NCBI RefSeq assembly: GCF_001083795.1
Contig: NZ_LAVK01000017.1
Coordinates: 1 to 44,501 of the forward strand
Length of the DNA: 44,501 nt
From: Streptomyces sp. SBT349
GTDB lineage: Bacteria > Actinomycetota > Actinomycetes > Streptomycetales > Streptomycetaceae
Direction of reading: 5' to 3'
Under the pieces are notes generated by a model. The model was not told the origin of the DNA and ran no database searches. It saw nothing but the letters and a program-made list of their open reading frames with translations. The position numbers were made by a program, and so were the translations under genes. Shown in pieces: positions 35,456 through 44,501 of this stretch. The stretch's first letter is position 1; every line of letters begins with the position of its first letter.

Positions 35456-35497
35456 CAACATCCCGGACCCCGCGGCCTCCTTCCGCCGCTGGTGCCG

Positions 35498-36301
35498 CTA
35501 GGGGGCGCCGCCCGGCTCCGTGCCGCCCGCCCGAGCCAGGAGGTCGCGGGCGGCGGAGGGGAAGGGGCGGCCGACGACCATGCCCCCGCCGCTGCCCACG
35601 GACATCACCGCCACCACCGTGCCCGACTGGCCGTCCTCCGCCCAGTCCGTCACCCAGGGCCCGCCGCTCGACCCGGCCGTCAGGTCGCAGTCCTGGAGCA
35701 CCAGCCCGCCGAGGTTCGGCTCCTGCGCCTCGCCCGGGGTCAGCACGTCGGTCGTTCCCGCGCAGTAGCGCAGCGACTCGCCGTCGTACGGGTCGGCCGC
35801 CGGGTAGCCGAGGACGGCCACCGCGGCGCCCTCCTCGACCGGCTCGAACGCCGTCCTGTTCGCGCCGTGCTCCCCCTGGACCGTGCGCCCCTCCCTGGTG
35901 CCCAGGGTGAGGAACGCGTAGTCGAACGGCAGGATCTCGGCCACCTCCCGCCCCACGTCCCACTCCGGCGGGGTGTGGAAGGAGACCACGGGCCAGCCGT
36001 CCTCCTGGTAGGTGTCGATCCCGCCGGCGTAGCCGGGCACGAACCAGACCTCCTCGGGCGGGTCCGGGGTGTCCGCGGTGCGGACGCAGTGGGCGGCGGT
36101 GGCGACCACGCTGCCGTTGGGCGCGTCCACGACCGCCCCCGAGCAGAGTCCCAGACGGCCGCCGCCCGCGTCCCAGATGAGCTTGCCCACCGTGGAGACC
36201 GGTCCCGCGGCCCAGGGATCGGCCGCGGCGGCGGGCGAGGCGCCGAACGCGAGCAGGCAGGCGGCCACGGCGGCGGGTATGGGCAGGCGCGCGCATCTCA
36301 T
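35498..36301 (-). CDS. Secreted trypsin-like serine protease
   Basis: A 267-residue exported protease of the chymotrypsin fold. The signal peptide ends near ASPAAAADP (about residue 27). The triad is visible: His in VATAAHCVR, Asp in FDYAFLTLG, Ser in [11 protein letters not shown]. Cysteines flank the His (LCSGAVV and AHC) and the Ser (DCDLTAG), as expected for disulfides. The likely start is the ATG at 36301, with AGGGTGG just upstream; a GTG at 36325 would add eight residues but has no ribosome-binding site. Specificity cannot be fixed from the pocket. It is divergent from the murein amidase, with about 210 bases between. Confidence 0.9.
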   Translation of the reverse strand: MRCARLPIPAAVAACLLAFGASPAAAADPWAAGPVSTVGKLIWDAGGGRLGLCSGAVVDAPNGSVVATAAHCVRTADTPDPPEEVWFVPGYAGGIDTYQEDGWPVVSFHTPPEWDVGREVAEILPFDYAFLTLGTREGRTVQGEHGANRTAFEPVEEGAAVAVLGYPAADPYDGESLRYCAGTTDVLTPGEAQEPNLGGLVLQDCDLTAGSSGGPWVTDWAEDGQSGTVVAVMSVGSGGGMVVGRPFPSAARDLLARAGGTEPGGAP

Positions 36302-36451
36302 GGGGACCACCCTGGAATCACGCACCGGTCATGTCCAGCTACCATCCGCTGAACGGGTGGTCCGCCCGACGTACCGGCCTTGACGCCACCGGCGCGGCAG
36401 ACGAGCATGCCCATGCCATGGTCAACTGGCGGGGCCCGTCCCGCCGTTCCC

Positions 36452-36499
36452 GTCGCCGTTCCAGTCGCCGTTCACGTCGCCATTCACGTCGCCACGTCA
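36452..36499. repeat. Four 12-bp tandem repeats before the amidase gene
   Basis: Units start at 36452, 36464, 36476 and 36488, with consensus GTCGCCGTTCAC and one to four changes, plus a partial unit before them. They end two bases before the amidase ribosome-binding site GGAGGC (36501-36506), so they occupy the presumed 5' leader. Confidence 0.75.
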
Positions 36500-36513
36500 G
36501 GGAGGCACCCGCC

Positions 36514-38508
36514 GTGCGAGGACCCACCCCCCACACCAGGCGCGCGGCCGTCGCGGTCACGGCGGTCGCCGTGGCGCTGCCGCTGTTCTCCTCGGGGCCC
36601 CCGGCCGCCGCCGACGCCGACGCCGGCGCGCTCCAGGCGGCGTTCGCCGACGCCGCCGAGCGCTACGACGTCCCCGAGAGCGTGCTCCTCGGCGTCTCCT
36701 ACCTCCAGTCCCGCTGGGACGGCCACCGCGGCGCGCCCAGCGTCTCCGGCGGCTACGGGCCGATGCACCTCACCGACGCGGCGACGGCGCTGGCCGAGTC
36801 CCCCGCCGAGGACGGCGAGGGCGGCGAGCACCTGGCCCACGGCCACGCCGACCCCCGCGGCGACGAGGCGCGCCCCCTCGACCTCGCCCCGCCGACCGCC
36901 GAGCCCGGCGGCGCCGCACCCACCGCGGGCACCGGCGGCCACCCCGGTGAGCTCCGCACCCTGGCCGAGGCCGCCGAGCTGACGGGACTCGACCCCGCCG
37001 AGCTGCGCCGCGTCGACGCGGCGAACATCCGGGGCGGCGCCGCCCTGCTGGCCGCCGCCCAGCGCGACCTGGGCCGCGAGGCGAGCGACGACCCGGCGGA
37101 CTGGTACGGCGCGGTCGCCTCGTTCTCCGGCGCGGGCACCCGGGAGGCCGCCGAGGTCTACGCCGACGAGGTCTACGCCGTCATCAACGAGGGCGCCGCG
37201 CACACCACGGGCGAGGGCCGGCGCGTCGTCCTCGCCCCGCTGGCCGTCACGCCCGACACCTCCTCCGCCGACGGCCTCGGCCTCCCGGTCCAGGGACGCG
37301 ACCCGCACGTGGAGTGCCCCCGCTCGGTCTCCTGCGCCTGGCTGCCCGCGCCCTACCAGGACCTCGGGGACGGCGACTACGGGAACCACGACCAGGCCGA
37401 GCGGCCCGAGGGGCCGTCCATCGAGACCATCGTCATCCACGACACCGAGGCCACCTGGGAGACCACCCTCGACCTGGTCCAGGACCCGACCTACGTCTCC
37501 TGGCACTACAGCCTGCGCTCCTCCGACGGCCACATCGCCCAGCACCTGGCCACCGAGGACGTCGGCTGGCACGCCGGGAACTGGTACACCAACGCCACCT
37601 CCATCGGCCTGGAGCACGAGGGCTTCCTGACCGACCCCGACGCCTGGTACACCGAGGCGATGTACCGCACCTCCGCGCGCCTGGTGCGGTACCTGGCCGA
37701 GGAGTACGACATCCCGCTCGACCGCCACCACATCCTCGGCCACGACAACGTGCAGGGCCCGCTCGACGCGAACGTCCCCGGCATGCACACCGACCCGGGC
37801 CCGTACTGGGACTGGTCCCACTACTTCGACCTGCTGGGCGCCCCGATCCGCCCCACCGCGGGACGGGACGGCGGCATCGTCACCATCGCGCCCGACTACG
37901 CCACCCACACCCCCGGCTACACCGACTGCGCGGCGCCCGGCGCCCCCTGCGCGCCGCACGGCTCCTCCGCGGTCCGCCTGCGCACCGCGCCCGACGCGGA
38001 CGCCCCGCTGGTCAGCGACCCGGGCACGCACCCGGGCGGCGGCGCGTCCTCCACCGGCGTGAACGACGTCGGCGCCCGCGCGACCGCCGGGCAGCAGTTC
38101 GCCGTGGCGGGGCGGGACGGCGACTGGACCGCCATCTGGTACCTGGGCCAACGCGCCTGGTTCCACAACCCGGCCGACGCCCCCACCGCGGTGAACGCCC
38201 GTGGCTGGACCGTCACCGGCAGGGACGGCGCCGCCACCATCCCGGTCTACGGCCGCGCCTACCCGGAGGCCGCCGCCTACCCGGAGGGGGTGCCCGCGCA
38301 ACCGGTGGTGCCGCTGTCCTACGCGATCCCGGCCGGGCAGGAGTACGTGGCCGGGCTGCGCACCGACTCCAGCTACTACTGGGCCGTCTCCTTCGACCCG
38401 GCCGGTCACACCGAGGTCGGGGGCGAGCCGTACTACCAGATCCAGCTCGGCCACCGCGTCGCCTATGTCCGCGCCGCCGACGTCGAGTTGCGCCGTTCCG
38501 GAACGTGA
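36514..38508 (+). CDS. Secreted N-acetylmuramoyl-L-alanine amidase with lysozyme-like and SH3 regions
   Basis: A 664-residue exported cell-wall protein. The GTG start is seven bases after GGAGGC, and the signal peptide is [25 protein letters not shown]. Region 1 (about 40-230) resembles a lytic transglycosylase/lysozyme-like domain ([29 protein letters not shown]), but Gln 65 stands where the catalytic Glu is usual. Region 2 (about 300-440) is an amidase_2/PGRP domain, with zinc His residues in [10 protein letters not shown] and [12 protein letters not shown] and [12 protein letters not shown]. Region 3 is SH3-like ([35 protein letters not shown]). It should cut the lactyl-peptide bond of peptidoglycan. 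A longer frame from 36331 lacks a signal peptide at its start and is less likely. Confidence 0.88.
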   Translation: MRGPTPHTRRAAVAVTAVAVALPLFSSGPPAAADADAGALQAAFADAAERYDVPESVLLGVSYLQSRWDGHRGAPSVSGGYGPMHLTDAATALAESPAEDGEGGEHLAHGHADPRGDEARPLDLAPPTAEPGGAAPTAGTGGHPGELRTLAEAAELTGLDPAELRRVDAANIRGGAALLAAAQRDLGREASDDPADWYGAVASFSGAGTREAAEVYADEVYAVINEGAAHTTGEGRRVVLAPLAVTPDTSSADGLGLPVQGRDPHVECPRSVSCAWLPAPYQDLGDGDYGNHDQAERPEGPSIETIVIHDTEATWETTLDLVQDPTYVSWHYSLRSSDGHIAQHLATEDVGWHAGNWYTNATSIGLEHEGFLTDPDAWYTEAMYRTSARLVRYLAEEYDIPLDRHHILGHDNVQGPLDANVPGMHTDPGPYWDWSHYFDLLGAPIRPTAGRDGGIVTIAPDYATHTPGYTDCAAPGAPCAPHGSSAVRLRTAPDADAPLVSDPGTHPGGGASSTGVNDVGARATAGQQFAVAGRDGDWTAIWYLGQRAWFHNPADAPTAVNARGWTVTGRDGAATIPVYGRAYPEAAAYPEGVPAQPVVPLSYAIPAGQEYVAGLRTDSSYYWAVSFDPAGHTEVGGEPYYQIQLGHRVAYVRAADVELRRSGT

Positions 38509-38554
38509 GAGGCACCGGGAACGTGACGGAGCGGGCCGGTGGCCCGGGGCCGCC

Positions 38555-38560
38555 TAGACT
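38555..38560 (+). promoter_or_regulatory. Probable -10 box for a leaderless PAP2 mRNA
   Basis: TAGACT ends six bases before the ATG at 38567, the spacing of a leaderless start. No ribosome-binding site is visible. A -35 box is not clear. Confidence 0.4.
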
Positions 38561-38566
38561 CACCGG

Positions 38567-39244
38567 ATGCCCCAGGCCACCCGCCACGCGCTGACCCGCT
38601 CCCATGTGATCGCCATCGCGGCGGCCACCCTGTTCGCCGCCCTGATCGTGGCGGTCACCGCCGCGGGCGACGGGCCGATCGGCCCCGACGCGGCGGTGCG
38701 GGACTGGGTGGTGGACCACCGCACCCGGGGGTGGATCGACACGTTCCAGGCCATCGCCGACAGCGGCAACCGCGTGGTGCCGCACCTGCTGGCCGCGCTC
38801 GCGGGCGCGCTGGTGGTGCCGCGGGCCTGGCCGGTCGGCGCGCTGGTGGGCGCGGGCGCCCTGGTGGCGGGCCAGCTGATCCGCTACACCCTGGTCAACA
38901 CCCTGGACCGGCCGCGCCCCCCGGCCGCCGAGTGGACGACGCACGTCAGCAACCCGTCGCTGCCCTCGGGCCACGCCACCACGGCGGCGCTGACCGCGAT
39001 CGGGCTGGCCGCCGCGCTGCTGCCGCACTGCCACCGGAGGGTGACCAGGGCGCTGGCCGTCGCCGTGCCCGCCGCCTGGGCCGTCGCGGTCGGGGCCAGC
39101 CGCCTCGTCCTGGGCGTGCACTGGTTCTCCGACGTGGTCGCCGGCTGGCTGCTGGCCACCGTGATGACCGCGCTGGCCCTGCCGCCCCTGGGCCGCGCGC
39201 TCGGCGCGCGGAGCCAGGGACCTACGCGGGCCGCTCGCCCATGA
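38567..39244 (+). CDS. PAP2-family membrane phosphatase
   Basis: A 225-residue integral membrane phosphatase with about six helices. Motif 2 is PSLPSGHATTAALT and motif 3 is SRLVLGVHWFSDVVAG, both intact with their catalytic His residues. Motif 1 is normally K-x6-RP; here the RP of LDRPRPP is present but the Lys position holds Thr. Members dephosphorylate lipid phosphates or undecaprenyl pyrophosphate on the outer face. It follows the murein amidase by 58 bases, so a role in wall-lipid recycling would fit, but that is inference. Its last 23 bases overlap the end of the TerD gene on the other strand. Confidence 0.9.
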   Translation: MPQATRHALTRSHVIAIAAATLFAALIVAVTAAGDGPIGPDAAVRDWVVDHRTRGWIDTFQAIADSGNRVVPHLLAALAGALVVPRAWPVGALVGAGALVAGQLIRYTLVNTLDRPRPPAAEWTTHVSNPSLPSGHATTAALTAIGLAAALLPHCHRRVTRALAVAVPAAWAVAVGASRLVLGVHWFSDVVAGWLLATVMTALALPPLGRALGARSQGPTRAARP

Positions 39245-39752
39245 CCCGGGCGAACGTCTCCGGGTCGGCGTCGAAGCCGCGGAGCGCGGGGGCGAACGCC
39301 CAGGCCCCGGAGCCGTCCCTGGCGAACTCGGCGACCGTCGCCGCCGTGGAGTCGTGGACGCCGGCGAACGTCTCCTCGGCCAGCTGGGTGTAGCCCTCGG
39401 CCACGCGCACCTTGCCGCCCACGACCGTGCCCAGCGTCTTGCGCCCGTCGCGCTGCTGCACGGCGACGCCCACGACCACGCGGCCGTAGTCGGCGGACAT
39501 CCGGTCGAACTCGAACCCCATGACCTCGTCGAAGCCGAAGCCCTGCCCCGTCTTGCTCTCCCTGCTCAGCGTGATCGTCCCGTCGGGGGCCCTGCTGCCC
39601 GCGTGCACGACATAGACCGGGGCGCCGAACGGGTCGTCCTTCCGGTACACCCCCGCGACGATGTCCACGTCCGTGGGCGCCGAACCGGAGGGGCTGGGGT
39701 CCCACCTGACCGCCACCTCGGCCCGCGCGATTCCCTTGTTGGCACCGCTCAC
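39222..39752 (-). CDS. TerD-family protein (calcium-binding stress protein)
   Basis: A 176-residue TerD-domain protein. The GTG start (VSGANKGIARAEVAVRWDPSPSG) follows GGAGGGG at five bases. The domain has APTDVDIVAGVYRKDD and later SKTGQGFGFDEVMGFEFDRM, which fit TerD proteins, and acidic residues that in relatives bind calcium. Such proteins act in tellurite and stress resistance or in conserved TerD-associated membrane systems; this one stands alone. The frame from 39824 would add an unlikely N-terminus. It overlaps the PAP2 gene by 23 bases, convergently. Confidence 0.85.
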   Translation of the reverse strand: MSGANKGIARAEVAVRWDPSPSGSAPTDVDIVAGVYRKDDPFGAPVYVVHAGSRAPDGTITLSRESKTGQGFGFDEVMGFEFDRMSADYGRVVVGVAVQQRDGRKTLGTVVGGKVRVAEGYTQLAEETFAGVHDSTAATVAEFARDGSGAWAFAPALRGFDADPETFARVMGERPA

Positions 39753-39803
39753 AGTGTCCCCTCCACATCCGGCAACATGCGCTGTCCGCCCGTCGGTTGT
39801 CAT

Positions 39804-39825
39804 GGTGTCACGCGAGGGTGACACC
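39804..39825. promoter_or_regulatory. Inverted repeat upstream of the TerD gene
   Basis: GGTGTCA (39804-39810) and TGACACC (39819-39825) are perfect 7-bp arms with an eight-base spacer. They lie 52 bases before the TerD start and 58 after the hspR stop. An operator or a weak terminator is possible. Confidence 0.45.
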
Positions 39826-39859
39826 GCGGGAGGCCGGACGGCGCGTGGGCGTGGGCACG

Positions 39860-39882
39860 GGGCGCGGGGCGCGCCCGCGCCC
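39860..39882 (-). terminator. Terminator hairpin at the end of the dnaK operon
   Basis: An 8-bp stem GGGCGCGG / CCGCGCCC (39860-39867 and 39875-39882) with a seven-base loop, touching the hspR stop codon. Direct contact with the stop is close for a terminator, so its strength is uncertain. Confidence 0.45.
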
Positions 39883-40338
39883 TCAGCGGTTCCCGCGGTC
39901 CGGGCGCCACACCACGATGGCGGAGGACTGGCGGACGTCCTGGTACGGCACCAGGTCGCGGCGGTAGGAGGCGTGCACCTGCGCCTCCCGCTGGGTCATC
40001 GCCAGGGCCGCCCCCTCGACGGCCTGCTGGAGCTCGATCACCTTCGCCTGGAGCGCGGCGACCTGGGTCTCCAGCTCGATGATCCGCTTGATCCCGGCGA
40101 GGTTGATCCCCTCGTCCTGGGAGAGCCGCTGCACCTCGCGCAGCAGCTGGATGTCACGGGCGGAGTAACGGCGGCCCCGGCCCGCCGCCCGGTTGGGGCA
40201 GACGAGGCCGAGGCGGTCGTACTGCCGGAGCGTCTGCGGGTGCAGCCCGGAGAGCTGCGCCGCGACGGAGATGACGTACACCGGGGTCTCGTCGGTCAGT
40301 TCGTAGGGGTTACTGCTCTGTCCGTGCCGGCCGTCCAT
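39883..40338 (-). CDS. hspR: Heat-shock repressor HspR
   Basis: A 151-residue MerR-family repressor. The HTH is YVISVAAQLSGLHPQTLRQYDRLGLVCPNR with the wing GRGRRYSARDIQLLREVQ, followed by a coiled-coil (ELETQVAALQAKVIELQQAVE) and a short tail. HspR binds HAIR sites with DnaK as corepressor and releases them upon heat shock, so free DnaK sets the response. It is last in dnaK-grpE-dnaJ-hspR, four bases after dnaJ. The ATG follows GGAGAG. Two HAIR sites precede dnaK and one precedes clpB in this window, its expected targets. Confidence 0.96.
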   Translation of the reverse strand: MDGRHGQSSNPYELTDETPVYVISVAAQLSGLHPQTLRQYDRLGLVCPNRAAGRGRRYSARDIQLLREVQRLSQDEGINLAGIKRIIELETQVAALQAKVIELQQAVEGAALAMTQREAQVHASYRRDLVPYQDVRQSSAIVVWRPDRGNR

Positions 40339-40342
40339 CTCG

Positions 40343-41542
40343 TTACTCTCCTCTCGCGGCCTCGAACAGCCCCTCTCGGGGGTCCTCGCCATCCACCGCG
40401 GCCCGGTAGTCCTCCAGTGCCCTTCTGGCCTTGTCGCCCAGATCGCGCGGCACGGAGACCTCGATGGTGACCAGCAGGTCGCCGCGGGTGCCGTCCTTGC
40501 GCACGGCGCCCTTGCCCCGGGCCCGCATGGTGCGCCCGCCCGGGGTGCCGGGCGGCAGCTTCAGCGTCACCGGAGGGCCGCCCAGCGTGGGCACCTTGAT
40601 CTCACCACCGAGCGCGGCCTCGGGGAAGGTCACCGGCACCGTGATGGTCAGATTGTCGCCACGGCGGCCGAAGACCGGGTGCTCGTCCACGTGCACCACG
40701 ACGTACAGGTCGCCGCTCGGGCCGCCGCGCTCGCCCGGCGCGCCCTTGCCGCGCAGCCGGATGCGCTGCCCGTCGTCCACGCCGGCGGGGATCCGGACCT
40801 GCATGGTGCGGGAGCTGGTCGCCCGGCCGCTGCCCCGGCAGACGGGGCAGGGGTCCTGGGCGATGAGCCCGCGCCCCCGGCAGTCCACGCACGGGTCGGT
40901 GAGCGAGAAGCCGCCCCCGCCGCCCCGGCTGACCTGCCCGGTGCCGACGCAGGTCGGGCACACCCGGGGCGTGCCGTTCTTGTCGCCGGTGCCCGAGCAG
41001 GACTTGCAGGCCGCGGAGGAGGACATCCGCAGCGGGACGGTCGCCCCGGCCACGGCCTCGGTGAAGCTGAGCGTCACCTCGGACTCGATGTCCTGGCCGC
41101 GCCGCGGCTGGGTGCGGGCGCCCGCGCCGCCCCGGTTGAACAGGCCGCCGAAGACGTCCCCCAGACCGCCGCCGAAGCCGCCGCCCGCGGCGCCGGGCCC
41201 GGGCCCGGCCGGGCCGGGGCCCTGCGGTCCCGTGCCGCCGAACAGGTCGCCGAGGTCGAAGTTGAACTGCCCCCCGCCGCCGGGCCCCGGGCGGAACCCA
41301 CCGGCGCCGAACAGGGCGCGCGCCTCGTCGTACTCCTTGCGCCGCTTGGGGTCGCCGAGCACGTCGTACGCCTCGGAGACGTCCTTGAAACGGTCCTCGG
41401 CGCGCGCGTCACCGGTGTTGGCGTCCGGGTGGTTCTCCCGGGCGAGCTTGCGGTAGGCCTTCTTGATCTCCGCCTCGGTGGCGTCCTTCGGGACGCCGAG
41501 GACCTTGTAGAAGTCCTTCTCGATGAAGTCCTTGGTGCTCAT
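40343..41542 (-). CDS. dnaJ: DnaJ co-chaperone (Hsp40)
   Basis: A 399-residue type I DnaJ that delivers substrates to DnaK and triggers its ATPase. The J domain starts EKDFYKVLGVPKDATEAEIK and has the HPD motif in ARENHPDAN. A Gly/Phe-rich region (FGAGGFRPGPGGGGQFNF) is followed by a Gly/Pro stretch. Four zinc-finger motifs are intact: CKSCSGTG, CPTCVGTG, CVDCRGRG and CPVCRGSG. C-terminal domains complete it. The ATG at 41542 is chosen for the MSTKDFIEKDFYK N-terminus; an earlier start at 41563 is possible. It lies 42 bases downstream of grpE and four bases upstream of hspR. Confidence 0.96.
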   Translation of the reverse strand: MSTKDFIEKDFYKVLGVPKDATEAEIKKAYRKLARENHPDANTGDARAEDRFKDVSEAYDVLGDPKRRKEYDEARALFGAGGFRPGPGGGGQFNFDLGDLFGGTGPQGPGPAGPGPGAAGGGFGGGLGDVFGGLFNRGGAGARTQPRRGQDIESEVTLSFTEAVAGATVPLRMSSSAACKSCSGTGDKNGTPRVCPTCVGTGQVSRGGGGGFSLTDPCVDCRGRGLIAQDPCPVCRGSGRATSSRTMQVRIPAGVDDGQRIRLRGKGAPGERGGPSGDLYVVVHVDEHPVFGRRGDNLTITVPVTFPEAALGGEIKVPTLGGPPVTLKLPPGTPGGRTMRARGKGAVRKDGTRGDLLVTIEVSVPRDLGDKARRALEDYRAAVDGEDPREGLFEAARGE

Positions 41543-41584
41543 CCCCGGCGTCCCTCCTCCCACTTCGGCTCCCTCACCGCGGCG

Positions 41585-42258
41585 TCAGCCCTCGTCCGGG
41601 CCACCGCCGTCTTCCTTCTCGGGCGCACTCTCCTCCTGTTCGGCGGGCTTGCCCGGCTGGGGCTCGGCGACGCCGACCCGGGCCGGCCGAATCGTTCGCT
41701 CGCCGATGCGGTACCCCGGCTGAAGGATCTGCACGCACGTCGTCTCCGTGACATCGGGCGAGTAGCTGTGCATCAGGGCCTCGTGGATGGTCGGGTCGAA
41801 GGACTCGCCCTCCTTCCCGAACTGCGCCAGGCCCATCTTCGCCGCCACGACCTCCAGCGACTCGGCGACCTGCTTGAAGCCGCCGACCAGCTCGCCGTGG
41901 TCCCGGGCGCGGCCGATGTCGTCGAGCACGGGCAGCAGCTCGGTCAGGAGGCTGGCCACGGCCATCTCCTTGACCGCGATGCGGTCGCGCTCGACGCGGC
42001 GGCGGTAGTTCTGGAACTCCGCCTGGAGCCGCTGGACGTCCTGCGTGCGCTCGCCGAGTGCCGAACGCGCCTGGTCGAGCTGGGCGGTCAGGGCCACATC
42101 CGCGAGCTCCTGAGCAGCCGACGGCTGGGGAGTGCCCTCCCCCGCCGCCGCGGCGTCGCCGCGCTCGTCGGAGGCAGGGGACTCCGCGCCCGCCTCGGGG
42201 TTCGCCGCGTCGGCGTCGGGGACCTCGGGCTCCTCGTCGAAGCCCTGCGGGTCCTGGG

Positions 42259-42262
<4 letters not shown>
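41585..42262 (-). CDS. grpE: GrpE nucleotide-exchange factor
   Basis: A 225-residue protein that releases ADP from DnaK. It has an acidic disordered N-terminus (about 55 residues), a long helix ([16 protein letters not shown]), the conserved [11 protein letters not shown] and the beta domain with [17 protein letters not shown] and [20 protein letters not shown]. The C-terminal tail is acidic. The GTG start overlaps the dnaK stop by four bases (GTGA), giving tight coupling. Length is slightly above that of E. coli GrpE because of the tails. Confidence 0.96.
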
Positions 42263-44112
<1,850 letters not shown>

Positions 44113-44134
44113 TTCGATATCCTCCAGCTACTTG

Positions 44135-44155
44135 CTTGAGTGCTTCCCGCTCAAG
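44135..44155 (-). promoter_or_regulatory. HspR operator (HAIR) 1 upstream of dnaK
   Basis: CTTGAGT-N7-GCTCAAG on the plus strand (CTTGAGC-N7-ACTCAAG on the minus strand), matching the HAIR consensus in 13 of 14 arm positions. It is 23 bases from the dnaK start, close to the ribosome-binding site. Confidence 0.9.
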
Positions 44156-44186
44156 ACTGCCGGACACCCTCGGCGCCGTCAAATGT

Positions 44187-44207
44187 CCTGAGTCGGCCAG
44201 GCTCAAG
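44187..44207 (-). promoter_or_regulatory. HspR operator (HAIR) 2 upstream of dnaK
   Basis: CCTGAGT-N7-GCTCAAG on the plus strand, matching the HAIR consensus in 12 of 14 arm positions. It is 52 bases further upstream than the first site, about five helical turns, so both could be bound on one face of the DNA. The promoter probably lies on or between them. Confidence 0.82.
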
Positions 44208-44225
44208 TTTGTCTCCGGAGAAGAC

Positions 44226-44501
44226 TCAACGCGGGGCGCAGAAGCTCAGGGCCAGCAGCGCGACGTCGTCCTCGATCGTCCCGGCGAAGTCCGACACGTC
44301 CTGCCAGACCCAGTCCACCAGCCGGGGCAGCGCCTCGTGCACCGGGGGCCTGCGCTGCTTCTGGGCCTTCTGGGCCGCCGCGCGCGCCAGCTTGCCGGAG
44401 AGCCGGTCGACCAGCGGATAGAACTGCCCCTGCCTGTTCCGCGCCTCGGTGACGCCGTCGGTGTAGCCGAGCAGCACGTCGTCCCGGCGCAGTTCCACGA
44501 G
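44226..44501 (-). CDS. PP2C/SpoIIE-type protein phosphatase, N-terminus cut by window edge
   Basis: Only the last 91 codons are present, running in from the right edge. The visible part is the C-terminal end of a PPM phosphatase of the SpoIIE/RsbU type: DDVLLGYTDGVTEARN carries the metal-binding Asp, and GTIEDDVALLALSF the second metal-binding Asp pair. A basic segment (ARAAAQKAQKQRR) lies between them. In Streptomyces such proteins usually have PAS, GAF or HATPase domains in front and act on anti-sigma antagonists; that part is outside the window. An ATG-like internal codon is not the real start. Confidence 0.8.
   Translation of the reverse strand, partial: LVELRRDDVLLGYTDGVTEARNRQGQFYPLVDRLSGKLARAAAQKAQKQRRPPVHEALPRLVDWVWQDVSDFAGTIEDDVALLALSFCAPR

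Noticed and set aside
36484-38454. A 656-codon open frame antisense to the amidase
   Set aside because: The amidase frame has a signal peptide, zinc ligands and a ribosome-binding site; the antisense product is valine- and glycine-rich without motifs.

Overview
The window is very GC-rich actinobacterial DNA. Codons end mostly in G or C, GTG starts are common, and the dnaK-grpE-dnaJ-hspR operon, HspR-type operators and a separate clpB all point to Streptomyces or a close relative. From memory, purA, the kyn genes, fbaA, pyrE, clpB and dnaK follow the order of the S. coelicolor core chromosome; this was not checked by alignment. I count 41 protein-coding genes, two of them cut by the window edges. 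I see no rRNA or tRNA genes, no CRISPR array and no prophage.

Layout. 1-2342: end of an unknown gene, then a GntR regulator divergent from a PfpI-like gene and a MarR regulator, with a palindrome inside the shared promoter region. 2506-8901: three tandem Ser/Thr kinases with near-identical kinase domains but different C-termini. One carries a DUF4328 membrane domain; the other two carry a cysteine-containing extracellular domain. 8993-11182: purA, divergent from a diacylglycerol-kinase-like gene with degenerate catalytic motifs. 11246-14449: a GbsR/MarR-type regulator divergent from a two-gene ABC exporter, with an operator over both promoters. 14670-16336: a secreted membrane-anchored protein and a class F-type sortase. 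16249-19038: kynA-kynU-kynB for tryptophan catabolism. 19175-24716: DUF3151, fbaA, galM-pyrE, a small inverted-repeat element, and DUF2617 - truncated spermidine-synthase-like gene - CoxG-like gene. 25085-31743: a complete oligopeptide ABC importer. 31776-35368: thiamine-binding protein, YbjN protein and clpB. 35498-39752: secreted serine protease, large murein amidase, PAP2 phosphatase and TerD protein. 39883-44112: hspR, dnaJ, grpE and dnaK, read right to left. 44226-44501: end of a PP2C-type phosphatase.

How the genes work together. HspR, encoded last in the dnaK operon, should repress dnaK and clpB through the HAIR inverted repeats seen upstream of each (two for dnaK, one for clpB). KynA, KynB and KynU together convert tryptophan to anthranilate. 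The importer genes overlap or nearly touch, except for a hairpin between the binding protein and the first permease that may keep the binding protein more highly expressed.

Most notable observations: (1) the kinase trio with its duplicated sensory-looking ectodomain; (2) an oligopeptide permease with about six extra membrane helices inserted in one loop; (3) a spermidine-synthase-like gene reduced to its seven-helix membrane half; (4) a 169-bp inverted-repeat element inserted exactly at the stop codon of the CoxG-like gene; (5) an 88-bp antisense overlap between the sortase and kynB coding ends.
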